Shown: positions 1 to 7,911, counted from the first letter of the stretch. The stretch: 28,484 nucleotides of DNA from an uncultured Actinomycetes bacterium (GCA_903921405.1 CAIXPV010000018.1:1-28484); one strand, 5' to 3'. Notes: generated by a model not told the origin, from the letters alone. Numbers and translations are program-made.

Positions 1-1004
1 CTCGTCGTGCGCGCTCTGTGTATGAAGCCGTCAGCGACATAAAAGTGTGCTTGGGAATCGATATCGGATCCCGCTTTATTCGTGCTGCAGTTGGAGATTT
101 AAACCAAGTGATGCGGGCAGAAAAATCGGTACCAGTTAAATCACTTGAACTCAAAGAGTTGGTCTTGGTGATGCATCAAGCCGTTGATCAGGCGTTAAAG
201 GAATCCGGTTATAAGATTAAAGACGTTGCGACAATTGTAGTTGGTACTCCTGGTGTTATTAATCATAGGACCGGTGTCATCTCTATTGCCGGAACCATTG
301 GTTCATTAGATGGCATTAATCTTTCTGCCCTTATTGAAGAAGAGTTTGGCCTAAAACCTACTTTAGAAAATGATATTAATTTGGTAACAGTTGCTGAACA
401 GTTTGCTGGGCACGGGCGAGATATAGAAAACTTTGCGGTTCTATCAGTTGGTTCTGGTTTAGGTTCAGGCTTAGTTTTAAATGGAAAACTATTGCGTGGA
501 CATCGAGGAGCAGCTGGTGAAGTCTTTTATGTTCCATTTGGCAATCCTCTAGATATACATAGAAGTGCAACTAACCCTTCTGGGGATTCCGTGGCAGAAA
601 TTGCACAGTCACTTGCCAAGAAATTTCCAAAAAGTATTGTTAAAGCACCCTATTCAACTATTGATATTCTTAATGCAGCTAAGGCCGATGATGAACTAGG
701 TAAAGCCGTCGTAGCCATTGAGGCCGAACGAATTGCGCTTTACGTTGCTGCAATTTCAGCGGTGACCGATGTTGAGCTTGTCGTGCTATCTGGCGGTATT
801 GGACGTGCGGCCACTTTTTTCATAGAGCCAATAAAAGCCTTGGTCTCAAAAGTTGTCCCGTTTGCGCCAAGAATTGAGATCTCCACCCTTGGTGATACCG
901 GGATCCTTGTTGGAGCACTCTCGATCGCTACAAAATCAGCGTGTGACATTGTCTTTAATAACAAGACTGTGCACGCAGTTCGAAGTGCGGCTGGATCCAA
1001 GTAA
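1..1004 (+). CDS. ROK-family sugar regulator/kinase, 5' partial
   Basis: The reading frame is open to the left edge (codons from base 3 read R-R-A-R-S before a GTG at 18), so the true start probably lies outside the window. What is visible is the ROK kinase-like fold: an ATP-binding GIDIGS motif (residues 13-18 counted from the GTG), a NDIN motif whose Asp119 matches the catalytic Asp of ROK sugar kinases, a glycine-rich VLSVGSGLGSG segment at 141-151, and GHRGAAGE at 161-168. The ROK zinc motif (His after GE, then the CxCGxxGCxE cluster) is absent: the sequence after GE is VFYVPFG and carries no cysteines. An arginine-rich upstream extension and loss of the zinc cluster fit a repressor with an N-terminal helix-turn-helix better than a free kinase, but the DNA-binding part cannot be seen. 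Its stop TAA directly abuts the GH4 start, so it probably regulates this operon. Confidence 0.8.
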   Translation, partial: RRARSVYEAVSDIKVCLGIDIGSRFIRAAVGDLNQVMRAEKSVPVKSLELKELVLVMHQAVDQALKESGYKIKDVATIVVGTPGVINHRTGVISIAGTIGSLDGINLSALIEEEFGLKPTLENDINLVTVAEQFAGHGRDIENFAVLSVGSGLGSGLVLNGKLLRGHRGAAGEVFYVPFGNPLDIHRSATNPSGDSVAEIAQSLAKKFPKSIVKAPYSTIDILNAAKADDELGKAVVAIEAERIALYVAAISAVTDVELVVLSGGIGRAATFFIEPIKALVSKVVPFAPRIEISTLGDTGILVGALSIATKSACDIVFNNKTVHAVRSAAGSK

Positions 1005-2288
1005 ATGAAGCTAGCGGTAATTGGCGGGGGCTCTACCTATACCCCCGAGCTCATCGATGGGGTCATCAAACGACATGGTCGACTTCTAATCTCCCACATT
1101 CATTTGATTGATATTGAAACTACAAAATTAGAAATCATTGCTCGCTTTGCACAGCGCATGATTAAGGCAGCAAACGTAGATATCACGATTGACTATGGAA
1201 CAGATTTGCGTGCTGGTATTCGAGGCTCGTCTTTCGTAGTTAGTCAATTTAGAGTTGGAACTCAAGTCGCAAGGCACCGTGATGAACTTTTAGGGCGCAA
1301 ATATAATTTAGTAGGCCAAGAAACAGTTGGTGTCGGGGGTTTTGCTAAAGCACTTCGAACTATTCCGGTTGCCTTACATATTGCACGTACCATTGTTGAA
1401 GAAGCGCCGACTGCGATTCTTTTAAACTTTACAAATCCCGCAGGTTTAATTACGCAAACAATTATTCAAGAAGTACCCGAGCTAACAACTATTGGTCTTT
1501 GTAATGTTCCCTGGAATACTCGAATTGAGATTGCAGAGGCGATGGGCGTGGAATCGTCATCAGTTAAGTTCGATTATGTAGGACTCAATCACCTCTCGTG
1601 GATTCGATCTGTTCATATTGACGGTATCGACCAAAGCGCTTCTGCAATTGCAGCTTTCCGTGGATTAACCATCGAAAAAGGTAAACCTGGTGATTCACCT
1701 GCCTGGACTCAACGATCAATTGACTTTTTGGATGCAATTCCAAACTATTACTTGCTGTATTACTACGCTGAAAAAGAGTGGATTAACTATCAATCCAATA
1801 ACCCAACCCGTGCAAGTGAAGTTATGAAGATTGAAGAGATCTTGATTGAGAAATTTAAGGACGAAACCCTTGTTACTAAGCCCGAGGAGCTTATGCAGCG
1901 CGGTGGTGCTTATTACTCAGACTCTGCCGCCGAGCTTATGGCCGATATCCATAACAATGCAGGCACCACTCATATCGTCAATACGCTCAACAATGGCGCC
2001 GTTCCTGGCTTCCCAGACGATGCAGTCATGGAGATTCCCGCAGTAATAACGTCGGCGGGAGCGCAATCGATAAAGACAACTGCGATGCGCGGTGATATCG
2101 ATGCACTCGTGCGCACGGTTAAGGATTTTGAACTTTTAACTATTGATGCCGCCGTCAATGGCGATGAAGAGAGCGCGCTTCGAGCCCTTATTACTAATCC
2201 CATCGGTCCAGATATAGCCGATGCTCGTGCGCTATGGACAGATCTAAAGAAAGAGAACGCTGGAATGATTGGAGCCTTTAATGACTAA
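1005..2288 (+). CDS. GH4 family 6-phospho-beta-glucosidase-like glycosidase
   Basis: 427 aa, normal for GH4. The N-terminal dinucleotide fold opens with VIGGGSTYTPELI (residues 5-17). NFTNPAG (141-147), GLCNVP with the metal-ligand Cys166, and NHLSW with His196 are the family's NAD/Mn2+ site. GH4 enzymes cleave glycosides by an NAD-dependent oxidation/elimination mechanism in the cytoplasm, and this subgroup usually acts on 6-phosphorylated beta-glucosides. The substrate cannot be fixed from sequence. No phosphotransferase genes are visible, but a kinase follows immediately, so either the kinase supplies the 6-phosphate or the enzyme takes unphosphorylated sugars. The ATG comes directly after the regulator's TAA with no gap, and the end overlaps the kinase start by 8 nt (translational coupling). 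No signal peptide. Confidence 0.88.
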   Translation: MKLAVIGGGSTYTPELIDGVIKRHGRLLISHIHLIDIETTKLEIIARFAQRMIKAANVDITIDYGTDLRAGIRGSSFVVSQFRVGTQVARHRDELLGRKYNLVGQETVGVGGFAKALRTIPVALHIARTIVEEAPTAILLNFTNPAGLITQTIIQEVPELTTIGLCNVPWNTRIEIAEAMGVESSSVKFDYVGLNHLSWIRSVHIDGIDQSASAIAAFRGLTIEKGKPGDSPAWTQRSIDFLDAIPNYYLLYYYAEKEWINYQSNNPTRASEVMKIEEILIEKFKDETLVTKPEELMQRGGAYYSDSAAELMADIHNNAGTTHIVNTLNNGAVPGFPDDAVMEIPAVITSAGAQSIKTTAMRGDIDALVRTVKDFELLTIDAAVNGDEESALRALITNPIGPDIADARALWTDLKKENAGMIGAFND

Positions 2289-3255
2289 GGCTCTCTTAGG
2301 TATCGATGGCGGGGGAACTAAAACTCATGCCGTCATTGTCGACCTAGATGGAAACGTTCTTGGTACTGCAGCAAATGGTGGTGCCAACTGGGAACGTATC
2401 GGGCTTCAGGCCGTTCAAAATGGTCTGCAAGAACTAATACGTTCGGCAGTTCATGATGCAGGAATTACAATTGAAGATGTAGTGGAGTCAACTTTTGCAT
2501 TGGCTGGAATCGATTGGGATGAAGACAAAGAAAACTTTATTCCAGTAATTAATTCATTACAGCTAAGTGGACCCACTCACTTGATGAATGATTCTTTCGC
2601 CGCTCTCTTTGCTGGAATTCCGGATGGCATCGGAATAGTCTCAATCGCCGGCACTGGGGGTAAGACTACGGGCCGCGATTCCAGCAATACTGTGCAAACA
2701 ATGGGAATGGATCTAGGTGAAGCTGGCGGTGCTGGGCAACTTGTAGCTCTGTGTCTTGACTCAATTGCAAGGATGCATCATGGGATTGCGAAAAAGACTC
2801 AGATGTTTACCCTTATTCCAACCACGCTCGGCTATAACGATATGACCGAGTTCTTTACTGCTATTGCTCGAGATCGAATTCCTCTCGATGAATCTCTTGC
2901 GCCTTTGATCTTTGACCTTGCCAATACAGGCGATGCCACGGCAATTGAGAATGTAACAAAAGTTGCACACCAACATGCTTTAGATGTCTTTGGCATTTTT
3001 TCGCGCCTAGATTTCAAAGGTGAAAAAGTTACGATAATTCGAGCTGGGGGCCTACATACGGCTGGATGTGCAATATTTGATCAGGAGTTTGAGGGTGAAG
3101 TGACTCGACTAATTCCCAACTCCTCCATAAAAGTACTGACAATTCCACCAGTTTTTGGCTCAGTTTTAGCCGCTGCGCATAGTTACTTTGCAGCCGTACC
3201 AGATGCGTTCTCTGTACACCTTTTAACTCAAGCAGGAAAGGTTGTTGTGCAATGA
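2281..3255 (+). CDS. BadF/BadG-family ATPase, N-acetylglucosamine kinase-like
   Basis: 324 aa from the ATG at 2281, which lies in an 8-nt ATGACTAA overlap with the GH4 gene. An in-frame TTG at 2269 is less likely. The protein has the ASKHA kinase pattern: phosphate-1 loop LGIDGGGTKT near residues 6-15, phosphate-2 loop AGTGGKTTGRD near 123-133, and MGMDLGEAGGAG near 141-152, where GlcNAc kinases carry a Gly-Asp-Glu-Gly-Ser segment. Family members phosphorylate N-acetylglucosamine or related sugars with ATP, although the broader family includes CoA-dehydratase activators. Those need an iron-sulfur Cys pair in a characteristic position, which is not seen here. Sitting between two glycosidases, it most likely phosphorylates GlcNAc released by the GH84 enzyme, or a disaccharide for the GH4 enzyme. 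Its stop overlaps the next start by ATGA. Confidence 0.83.
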   Translation: MTKALLGIDGGGTKTHAVIVDLDGNVLGTAANGGANWERIGLQAVQNGLQELIRSAVHDAGITIEDVVESTFALAGIDWDEDKENFIPVINSLQLSGPTHLMNDSFAALFAGIPDGIGIVSIAGTGGKTTGRDSSNTVQTMGMDLGEAGGAGQLVALCLDSIARMHHGIAKKTQMFTLIPTTLGYNDMTEFFTAIARDRIPLDESLAPLIFDLANTGDATAIENVTKVAHQHALDVFGIFSRLDFKGEKVTIIRAGGLHTAGCAIFDQEFEGEVTRLIPNSSIKVLTIPPVFGSVLAAAHSYFAAVPDAFSVHLLTQAGKVVVQ

Positions 3256-4874
3256 TCTCAATCGCCAACGCATCCCCTCTCATCACATCTATTAATGAGG
3301 CCTTCTGGGCCCATGAAGAATGTGATGATTTAAGGATTGAGATTACTCTGGAAAACTCCTCTTCTGTAAAACCAGAGGGCTTTTCTCTGACTGCCTCCAG
3401 ATTAGGCACCGCCATAACTGCCACCATCGGTGTTCAGGTCGATCACGCTTATCGCTATGCACTGAACGCACTAGCGACGTGGATTAAATCTGGGCAAACA
3501 GCAATTTCATCTAATGAAGCCCCGGATTTTGCTATTCGTGGAGTTGTCGAAGGTTTTTACGGAAAGCCTTGGAGTCATGAGCAACGGTTGCGTGCGTTAA
3601 AGCATTGCGGTGACTACAACATGAATACTTACTTCTTGGCTCCTAAGGATATTCCGTGGCAGCGATTTAACTGGCGCTCCCCTTTCGATGCAGCTTTTCT
3701 TGCGACTACTGAAGAGCTGATTCAGCAAGGCCACAAAAATGCTATGGAACTCGCAGTCTGCGTATCCCCTGGTTTATCAGTGAAGTACAGTGATGATGCC
3801 GATATAGATGCTGTAGTCAATCGATATAGGCAGTTATTTGATTTAGGTGCCAGGCATTTTGGTTTGCTGTGGGATGACATCGCATGGGAGTTACAACACG
3901 AAGAAGATATAGCCCGCTATGTTTCAACTGCCGCAGCTCATGCAGATTTCACCAACCGTGTATGGGCAAAACTCGTTGCTCTAGATCCACATGTTGTGCT
4001 GACTTTGTGCCCTATGCATTATTCAGGTCGTGGCAACGAGCCTTATCTTCAGGAGCTCGGCCAACAACTCCATGCCCGAGTCAATATTATGTGGACTGGA
4101 CGCTCAATAATCTCTGAGTACCTCGATATCTCAGATGCCGTTATCTTCGAACGTACAACCCTGCGGCCAGCACTTTATTGGGATAACTTCCCTGTCAATG
4201 ATGGTGGCCTGCAAAAGAACTTATACATAGGCCCTGTCCGTGGGCGCGAAGTGGGTTTGCAGAAATATTCATCAGGTTTGGTTTCAAATCCTATGCTGCA
4301 GTTTGAGATGTCACAGATACCTCTATTTACCATTGGACATTACTTATGGAATACGGCTGCCTATGACCCAGATCAGTCGTGGGAGAACGCACTTGTTTAC
4401 CTCATCCCGAATGAGGTCGATCGCATTGCGCTGCGAAAGTTCTTGCGCACTTCAATGGGAACGGCGGTAGGTGGAGATCCTGCACCAGATTTGCGGCAGG
4501 TGTTTCGTAAAGGTGTAACACAGTGGCGCCAAGGAAATCTGATTGAAGCTGGCGACATCTTCATAGCTGCTGGTAATGAAATAATCGCTAACCACGCATA
4601 CTTACTTGAGAAAGAATTCAGCAAACCACTGATGATTTCAGAGATTACTAAGTGGTTGGAGAAATACTTAATCGGCGGTGAAGTTCTTGTAGGTCTAGGT
4701 CAAGTTCTTAAAGGATGTACATTCAATTCAGACAAGGGATGTATCACTGGAACACCGGCCGATCAAAGTGCACTAGAAGCGCTCAATGAGCAGCTCTTGG
4801 AGCACCGCAAGAATCTATTTGGCGATCAAATTGAAGGGCCCATCAACGAACTTATTGCAGAGTTAGGAAGCTAG
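3252..4874 (+). CDS. GH84 beta-N-acetylglucosaminidase, cytosolic
   Basis: 540 aa. Residues 1-90 look like the short alpha/beta domain that precedes many hexosaminidase barrels. The GH84 barrel starts at RGVVEGFYGKPWSHEQRL (96-113), continues through MNTYFLAPKDIPW (124-136), and carries the catalytic pair Asp208-Asp209 in HFGLLWDDIAW. GH84 enzymes use substrate-assisted catalysis via the 2-acetamido group and remove terminal beta-linked GlcNAc. The C-terminal part from about residue 390 is helix-rich, with no recognisable binding module. Unlike many bacterial relatives it has no signal peptide: the N-terminus is polar and lacks a hydrophobic core, so it should act in the cytoplasm on imported oligosaccharides. 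The ATG overlaps the kinase stop by 4 nt. Confidence 0.9.
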   Translation: MISIANASPLITSINEAFWAHEECDDLRIEITLENSSSVKPEGFSLTASRLGTAITATIGVQVDHAYRYALNALATWIKSGQTAISSNEAPDFAIRGVVEGFYGKPWSHEQRLRALKHCGDYNMNTYFLAPKDIPWQRFNWRSPFDAAFLATTEELIQQGHKNAMELAVCVSPGLSVKYSDDADIDAVVNRYRQLFDLGARHFGLLWDDIAWELQHEEDIARYVSTAAAHADFTNRVWAKLVALDPHVVLTLCPMHYSGRGNEPYLQELGQQLHARVNIMWTGRSIISEYLDISDAVIFERTTLRPALYWDNFPVNDGGLQKNLYIGPVRGREVGLQKYSSGLVSNPMLQFEMSQIPLFTIGHYLWNTAAYDPDQSWENALVYLIPNEVDRIALRKFLRTSMGTAVGGDPAPDLRQVFRKGVTQWRQGNLIEAGDIFIAAGNEIIANHAYLLEKEFSKPLMISEITKWLEKYLIGGEVLVGLGQVLKGCTFNSDKGCITGTPADQSALEALNEQLLEHRKNLFGDQIEGPINELIAELGS

Positions 4875-4878
4875 ATTT

Positions 4879-5472
4879 ATGTCGGCTATAAATCTCTTCA
4901 TTGGAGATAGCGTCACTGACTGTGGTCGAGACATTGAGCCACCCTACGGCGATGGCTATGTGCGAGAAATCGCTCGATCCGGCGTGCTAAAAGGTGAGGT
5001 CATCAATGTTGGGACAAGCGGGCACCGTTTAATCGATTTAGAAAATCGTTGGCAGGTCGATGTGTTGGACCATAAACCCACTCTAGTTTCAATTGCAATT
5101 GGCATTAATGACACGTGGCGCCGATACGATGACAATGACATTACGACTGCCGAAGATTTTCGTGAACGTTATGAGCGGTTATTGAGCCTGACCAGGGCTT
5201 CATGTAATCCGCAGTTTGTTGTGTGTGAACCATTCTTACTGCCCGTTCACGATGAGATGAATTCTTGGCGAGAAGACTTAGATCCAAAGATTGCCATTGT
5301 GCATGAAATGGCCGAGAAATTCGATGCGATTATGGTGCCTTTTGATCAGCACTTCACTGCATTATCTAAGATTTTTTCCATGGGGAAGATTGCAGACGAT
5401 GGAATCCACCCAAGCGTTTTTGGCCACTCCGAGATGGCACGCTTATGGCTAGCAACAGTGGGTTTAGCGTAA
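4879..5472 (+). CDS. SGNH/GDSL-family hydrolase (probable carbohydrate esterase)
   Basis: 197 aa with the SGNH blocks in order: IGDSVTD with nucleophile Ser11 (block I), NVGTSGH with the block II Gly, GIND with the block III Asn, and DGIHPSVFGH with the catalytic Asp/His (block V). No signal peptide, so it is cytosolic. Relatives include acetylesterases that remove O-acetyl groups from sugars. As the last gene of the amino-sugar operon, 4 nt after the GH84 stop, it could deacetylate imported decorated oligosaccharides; that role is inference from context. Its last 9 nt overlap the 3' end of the convergent RNase H gene. Confidence 0.82.
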   Translation: MSAINLFIGDSVTDCGRDIEPPYGDGYVREIARSGVLKGEVINVGTSGHRLIDLENRWQVDVLDHKPTLVSIAIGINDTWRRYDDNDITTAEDFRERYERLLSLTRASCNPQFVVCEPFLLPVHDEMNSWREDLDPKIAIVHEMAEKFDAIMVPFDQHFTALSKIFSMGKIADDGIHPSVFGHSEMARLWLATVGLA

Positions 5473-6546
5473 GTGCCCTTGTTCATTAAGCGAACGTAGT
5501 GCACGAAGGCCATCACTTGGCCAGATAGAAATCATAGTGATCGAGCAGGGTGAAACATCTATATGAAAGATGGATTCAGCAGGTGCACCGACAGCTAACT
5601 TGGCCGCAGTCTTGATTGTTCCATTATGTGTAACTACAGCCACACGTTGACCTGGATATTGCGCAACAATCTTTTCTAGAGCTTCATCAACACGCACAGC
5701 GACAGCGTCATAGGATTCACCGCTCGGCGGAGCAAATCCAGTTGAGCACAACCATGAGTTGTAATCAGCTGGATACTTTTCTTTTACTTCATCGATGGAC
5801 ATTCCATCCCAAATTCCAAATGAGCACTCGATCCATGCATCTTCATAGTTAACGGGCAGTCCGGTCACACGAGAAAGCGCTGCAGCGGTCTGCTTTGTTC
5901 GATTAAGGGGCGAAGCCACAATCACTTCTGGATTAAGTTCGGCAACTGCATGTGCAACAAGTTCGGCCTGAGCTAAGCCCTGTTCAGTTAGTTCAGGGTT
6001 CAATGGCCCGTCACCTGAAAACTTTTTAAATGGAGTTAATGGAGTCTCGCCATGGCGGATTAAAATAATGGTAGTTGCCACTTCTTTTGTTAAGAGACGT
6101 TCAGTTAAATAATTCTTTTGAACCGAGATTACTTCTCCGCCGCCGGCCTGTAAGTCCAGAGCTTTGTTGGCTAAACGATCAGCATGCGAGTTCTGATCTC
6201 GTGGAATCCATGCATAGGTTACTAACGATGGATTATGTGCAGCTCTGGCATCACTTGCCAATGTACGCATATCTGCATGCTTAATCTGCCAACGACCCGA
6301 CATCTGCTCGACAACTAACTTACTATCCATCTTTACATCTACGGTTGCATCGGGATCTATTGCATGAATCGCAGTTAAACCTGCGATTAATCCACAGTAT
6401 TCGGCGACATTATTAGTTGCGATTCCAATGTAGTCATAGAGCTCGGCGATGATTGTTCCATTTTCAGTAACAACTGAGCCATACCCAGCTGATCCTGGAT
6501 TACCGCGAGAACCACCATCGGCAGTGAGTGAAAAATGTCTAGCCAT
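5464..6546 (-). CDS. Bifunctional RNase H / histidine phosphatase fusion
   Basis: 360 aa, two domains. Residues 1-135 are a type I RNase H with TADGGSRGNPG (Asp10), NNVAEYCGL (Glu49), VKMDSKLVVEQ (Asp74) and HADRLANKA (Asp123), a complete acidic tetrad for cutting the RNA strand of RNA-DNA hybrids. Residues 160-360 are a phosphoglycerate-mutase-like histidine phosphatase with LIRHGET (Arg164, nucleophile His165, Glu167) and a second THNGT motif. The same fusion is known in Mycobacterium (Rv2228c), where the phosphatase half has been linked to alpha-ribazole phosphatase (CobC) activity in the B12 pathway. It starts 4 nt after the zinc-ribbon gene, so the two form an operon. Confidence 0.93.
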   Translation of the reverse strand: MARHFSLTADGGSRGNPGSAGYGSVVTENGTIIAELYDYIGIATNNVAEYCGLIAGLTAIHAIDPDATVDVKMDSKLVVEQMSGRWQIKHADMRTLASDARAAHNPSLVTYAWIPRDQNSHADRLANKALDLQAGGGEVISVQKNYLTERLLTKEVATTIILIRHGETPLTPFKKFSGDGPLNPELTEQGLAQAELVAHAVAELNPEVIVASPLNRTKQTAAALSRVTGLPVNYEDAWIECSFGIWDGMSIDEVKEKYPADYNSWLCSTGFAPPSGESYDAVAVRVDEALEKIVAQYPGQRVAVVTHNGTIKTAAKLAVGAPAESIFHIDVSPCSITMISIWPSDGLRALRSLNEQGHLR

Positions 6547-6550
6547 CTAG

Positions 6551-7279
6551 TTAAACTCCGCGCACCAAAATACAACGGCACTCTTCACAACGAACTACTT
6601 CGTCGTCAGCAAGCTCTGCAATGCGCTTTAGTTCGACGGTATTAATGGAAAGATGGCAGCCGTTGCAAGCGCCAGCAATAAGAGCTGCGGCGCCTGTTCC
6701 ATTGTTATTGCTCCGAAGCTTTTCATACAACGCAATGAACTCTGGAGAGACCCCATTAAGTGACTCTTGACGTTCTTTAACTATTGCCTCTAGCTCATTA
6801 TTAAATCCAGCCATTGCATTTTCTTTACGAATCTCTAGATCTGCAATTTCGGCAGCGTATGTAGCTTCCTGCCCTTGAAGTTCGGTTATACGGGCATTGA
6901 TTTCATCAACGCGCATCATAATTTCTAGTTCAATTTCTTCTAACTCGGTGCGACGAACTCCAAGTGTGCCAACTTCGTGTTGTAACTGTTCAAGCTCTTT
7001 TGGCGATGCCGAGCCACCACTGAGACGGGACTCATCTTTAGTTATTCGACTTACAATCTGTTCTACATCGGCCTCTGCGCGCAAAAGTTCTCGCTTCACA
7101 TCGCTGAGTTCAGTTTGAGCACCGATCCGTAAGTCGCGGGCATTATGTGATTTCGTAGTCACCGATTGAAGCTGCGTAATTTCGGCAAGAGTAGATACTT
7201 TGTGATTTAGGGCTGTTGTGGCTTGATCAAGTCGAGCTACTTCGAGGATTTGACGCTGATCATGTGAGCTGGCTTTCAT
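6551..7279 (-). CDS. Coiled-coil zinc-ribbon protein (DUF164 / C4-type)
   Basis: 242 aa from the ATG at 7279. An in-frame extension upstream would run into the tRNA gene, and family members commonly begin with Met-Lys-Ala, as here. Residues 1-185 are a long charged, heptad-rich coiled coil. The C-terminus holds a zinc ribbon of two Cys-x2-Cys knuckles (Cys205/208 in ACNGCH and Cys231/234 in CEECR). Bacterial homologues are usually annotated as nucleic-acid-binding or as chaperone-like proteins; a specific activity cannot be read from the sequence. It forms an operon with the RNase H fusion (4-nt gap), matching the Rv2229c-Rv2228c pair of Mycobacterium. A strong AAGGAG lies about 14 nt upstream of the start, just after the tRNA 3' end. 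Confidence 0.87.
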   Translation of the reverse strand: MKASSHDQRQILEVARLDQATTALNHKVSTLAEITQLQSVTTKSHNARDLRIGAQTELSDVKRELLRAEADVEQIVSRITKDESRLSGGSASPKELEQLQHEVGTLGVRRTELEEIELEIMMRVDEINARITELQGQEATYAAEIADLEIRKENAMAGFNNELEAIVKERQESLNGVSPEFIALYEKLRSNNNGTGAAALIAGACNGCHLSINTVELKRIAELADDEVVRCEECRCILVRGV

Positions 7280-7306
7280 AAGCTTCTCATCAACTCCTTC
7301 TTCTTG

Positions 7307-7378
7307 TGGGCGCTGAGGGTTTCGAACCCCCGACATTCTCGGTGTAAACGAGACGCTCTACCACTGAGCTAAGCACCC
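7307..7378 (-). tRNA. tRNA-Val (anticodon UAC)
   Basis: 72 nt folding as a full cloverleaf on the minus strand: acceptor GGGTGCT/AGCGCCC with one T-G wobble, D stem GCTC/GAGC, anticodon stem TCTCG/CGAGA with loop TTTACAC (anticodon UAC), 5-nt variable loop, T arm with TTCGAAA loop, and discriminator A. It reads GUA and probably other valine codons. The 3' CCA is not encoded (CAA follows the discriminator), so it must be added enzymatically. It sits between the peroxiredoxin gene and the zinc-ribbon gene on the same strand and may be cotranscribed with the latter, whose start is only 27 nt downstream. Confidence 0.95.
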
Positions 7379-7442
7379 GCGTACTCTTTCGAGCACCGGC
7401 AAATCTTACTTCACAAGGTGTGAAATGAGTAATTCCCCGCTA
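7379..7442 (-). promoter_or_regulatory. Short gap upstream of tRNA-Val with possible -10
   Basis: On the minus strand this gap holds TAAGAT at 7408-7403, a moderate -10 match that would give a tRNA 5' leader of about 17 nt. The -35 is poor (TTACTC at 7432-7427, 18-bp spacing). A 5-bp hairpin TTCAC/GTGAA (7410-7424) lies between the peroxiredoxin stop and this -10. No T-run follows it, so it is not a convincing terminator. Confidence 0.3.
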
Positions 7443-7901
7443 TTACAGCGCAGCTACTGCTGCTTTGTAGTCACCGATATTACGTGCATCGCCAAGGCCA
7501 TTGACTACCTGCCAGCGCAAAATGCCAGACTTATCGATAACGAAGGTTCCACGTGTTGCACATCCGCGTGCATCATCGAAAACTCCATAGGCTTTAGAAA
7601 CTGCACCGTGTGGCCAGAAATCTGTTAGCACCGGAAATTTATATCCCTCGTGATCGGCAAATGCGCGTTGTGCATACATTGGATCACATGAGATTGCTAG
7701 TAGTTGAACATTGTCATTTTGAAATGCCGCAAGGTCATCACGCAAAGCGCATAGTTCACCAGTACAGATTCCAGAGAATGCAAATGGATAAAAAAGTAGT
7801 ACAACATTTTTTCCGCCCTTAAATGAAGCTAGCGAAACTTTCTCACCATGTTGATTATTTACTTCAAAATCAGGGGCCGCTTGTCCAATTGTCAGTGTCA
7901 T
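7443..7901 (-). CDS. ahpE: Peroxiredoxin, AhpE/Bcp type
   Basis: 152 aa thioredoxin-fold peroxidase reducing H2O2 and organic hydroperoxides. The active-site segment YPFAFSGICTGEL holds the peroxidatic Cys46 with the conserved upstream Pro39 and Thr47. DFWPHGAVSKAYGVF (94-108) strongly resembles mycobacterial AhpE. A second cysteine at position 51 gives the C-x4-C spacing of E. coli Bcp; Cys72 and Cys114 are further candidates. Mycobacterial AhpE, as I recall it, has Asp at the position of Cys51 and works as a 1-Cys enzyme, so this protein may use an intramolecular disulfide instead. It lies 10 nt downstream of the DUF3052 gene, the same order as Rv2239c-Rv2238c. Confidence 0.9.
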   Translation of the reverse strand: MTLTIGQAAPDFEVNNQHGEKVSLASFKGGKNVVLLFYPFAFSGICTGELCALRDDLAAFQNDNVQLLAISCDPMYAQRAFADHEGYKFPVLTDFWPHGAVSKAYGVFDDARGCATRGTFVIDKSGILRWQVVNGLGDARNIGDYKAAVAAL

Positions 7902-7911
7902 GCAGGTAAAT

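Noticed and set aside
3029..3427. 132-codon open frame on the minus strand across the kinase/GH84 junction
   Set aside because: It lies antisense to two well-supported genes, has no recognisable motif and no start context; a shadow frame.
7280..7336. N-terminal extension of the zinc-ribbon protein to a start at 7336
   Set aside because: The extension would be encoded inside the tRNA-Val gene; MKA at 7279 matches the family's start.
7307..7378. tRNA-Val as an integration site for a mobile element
   Set aside because: No integrase, no direct repeat of the tRNA 3' end was noticed, and both flanks are conserved housekeeping genes.
7410..7424. TTCAC/GTGAA hairpin between the peroxiredoxin gene and tRNA-Val as an intrinsic terminator
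   Set aside because: Only a 5-bp AT-rich stem with no T-tract on either strand.
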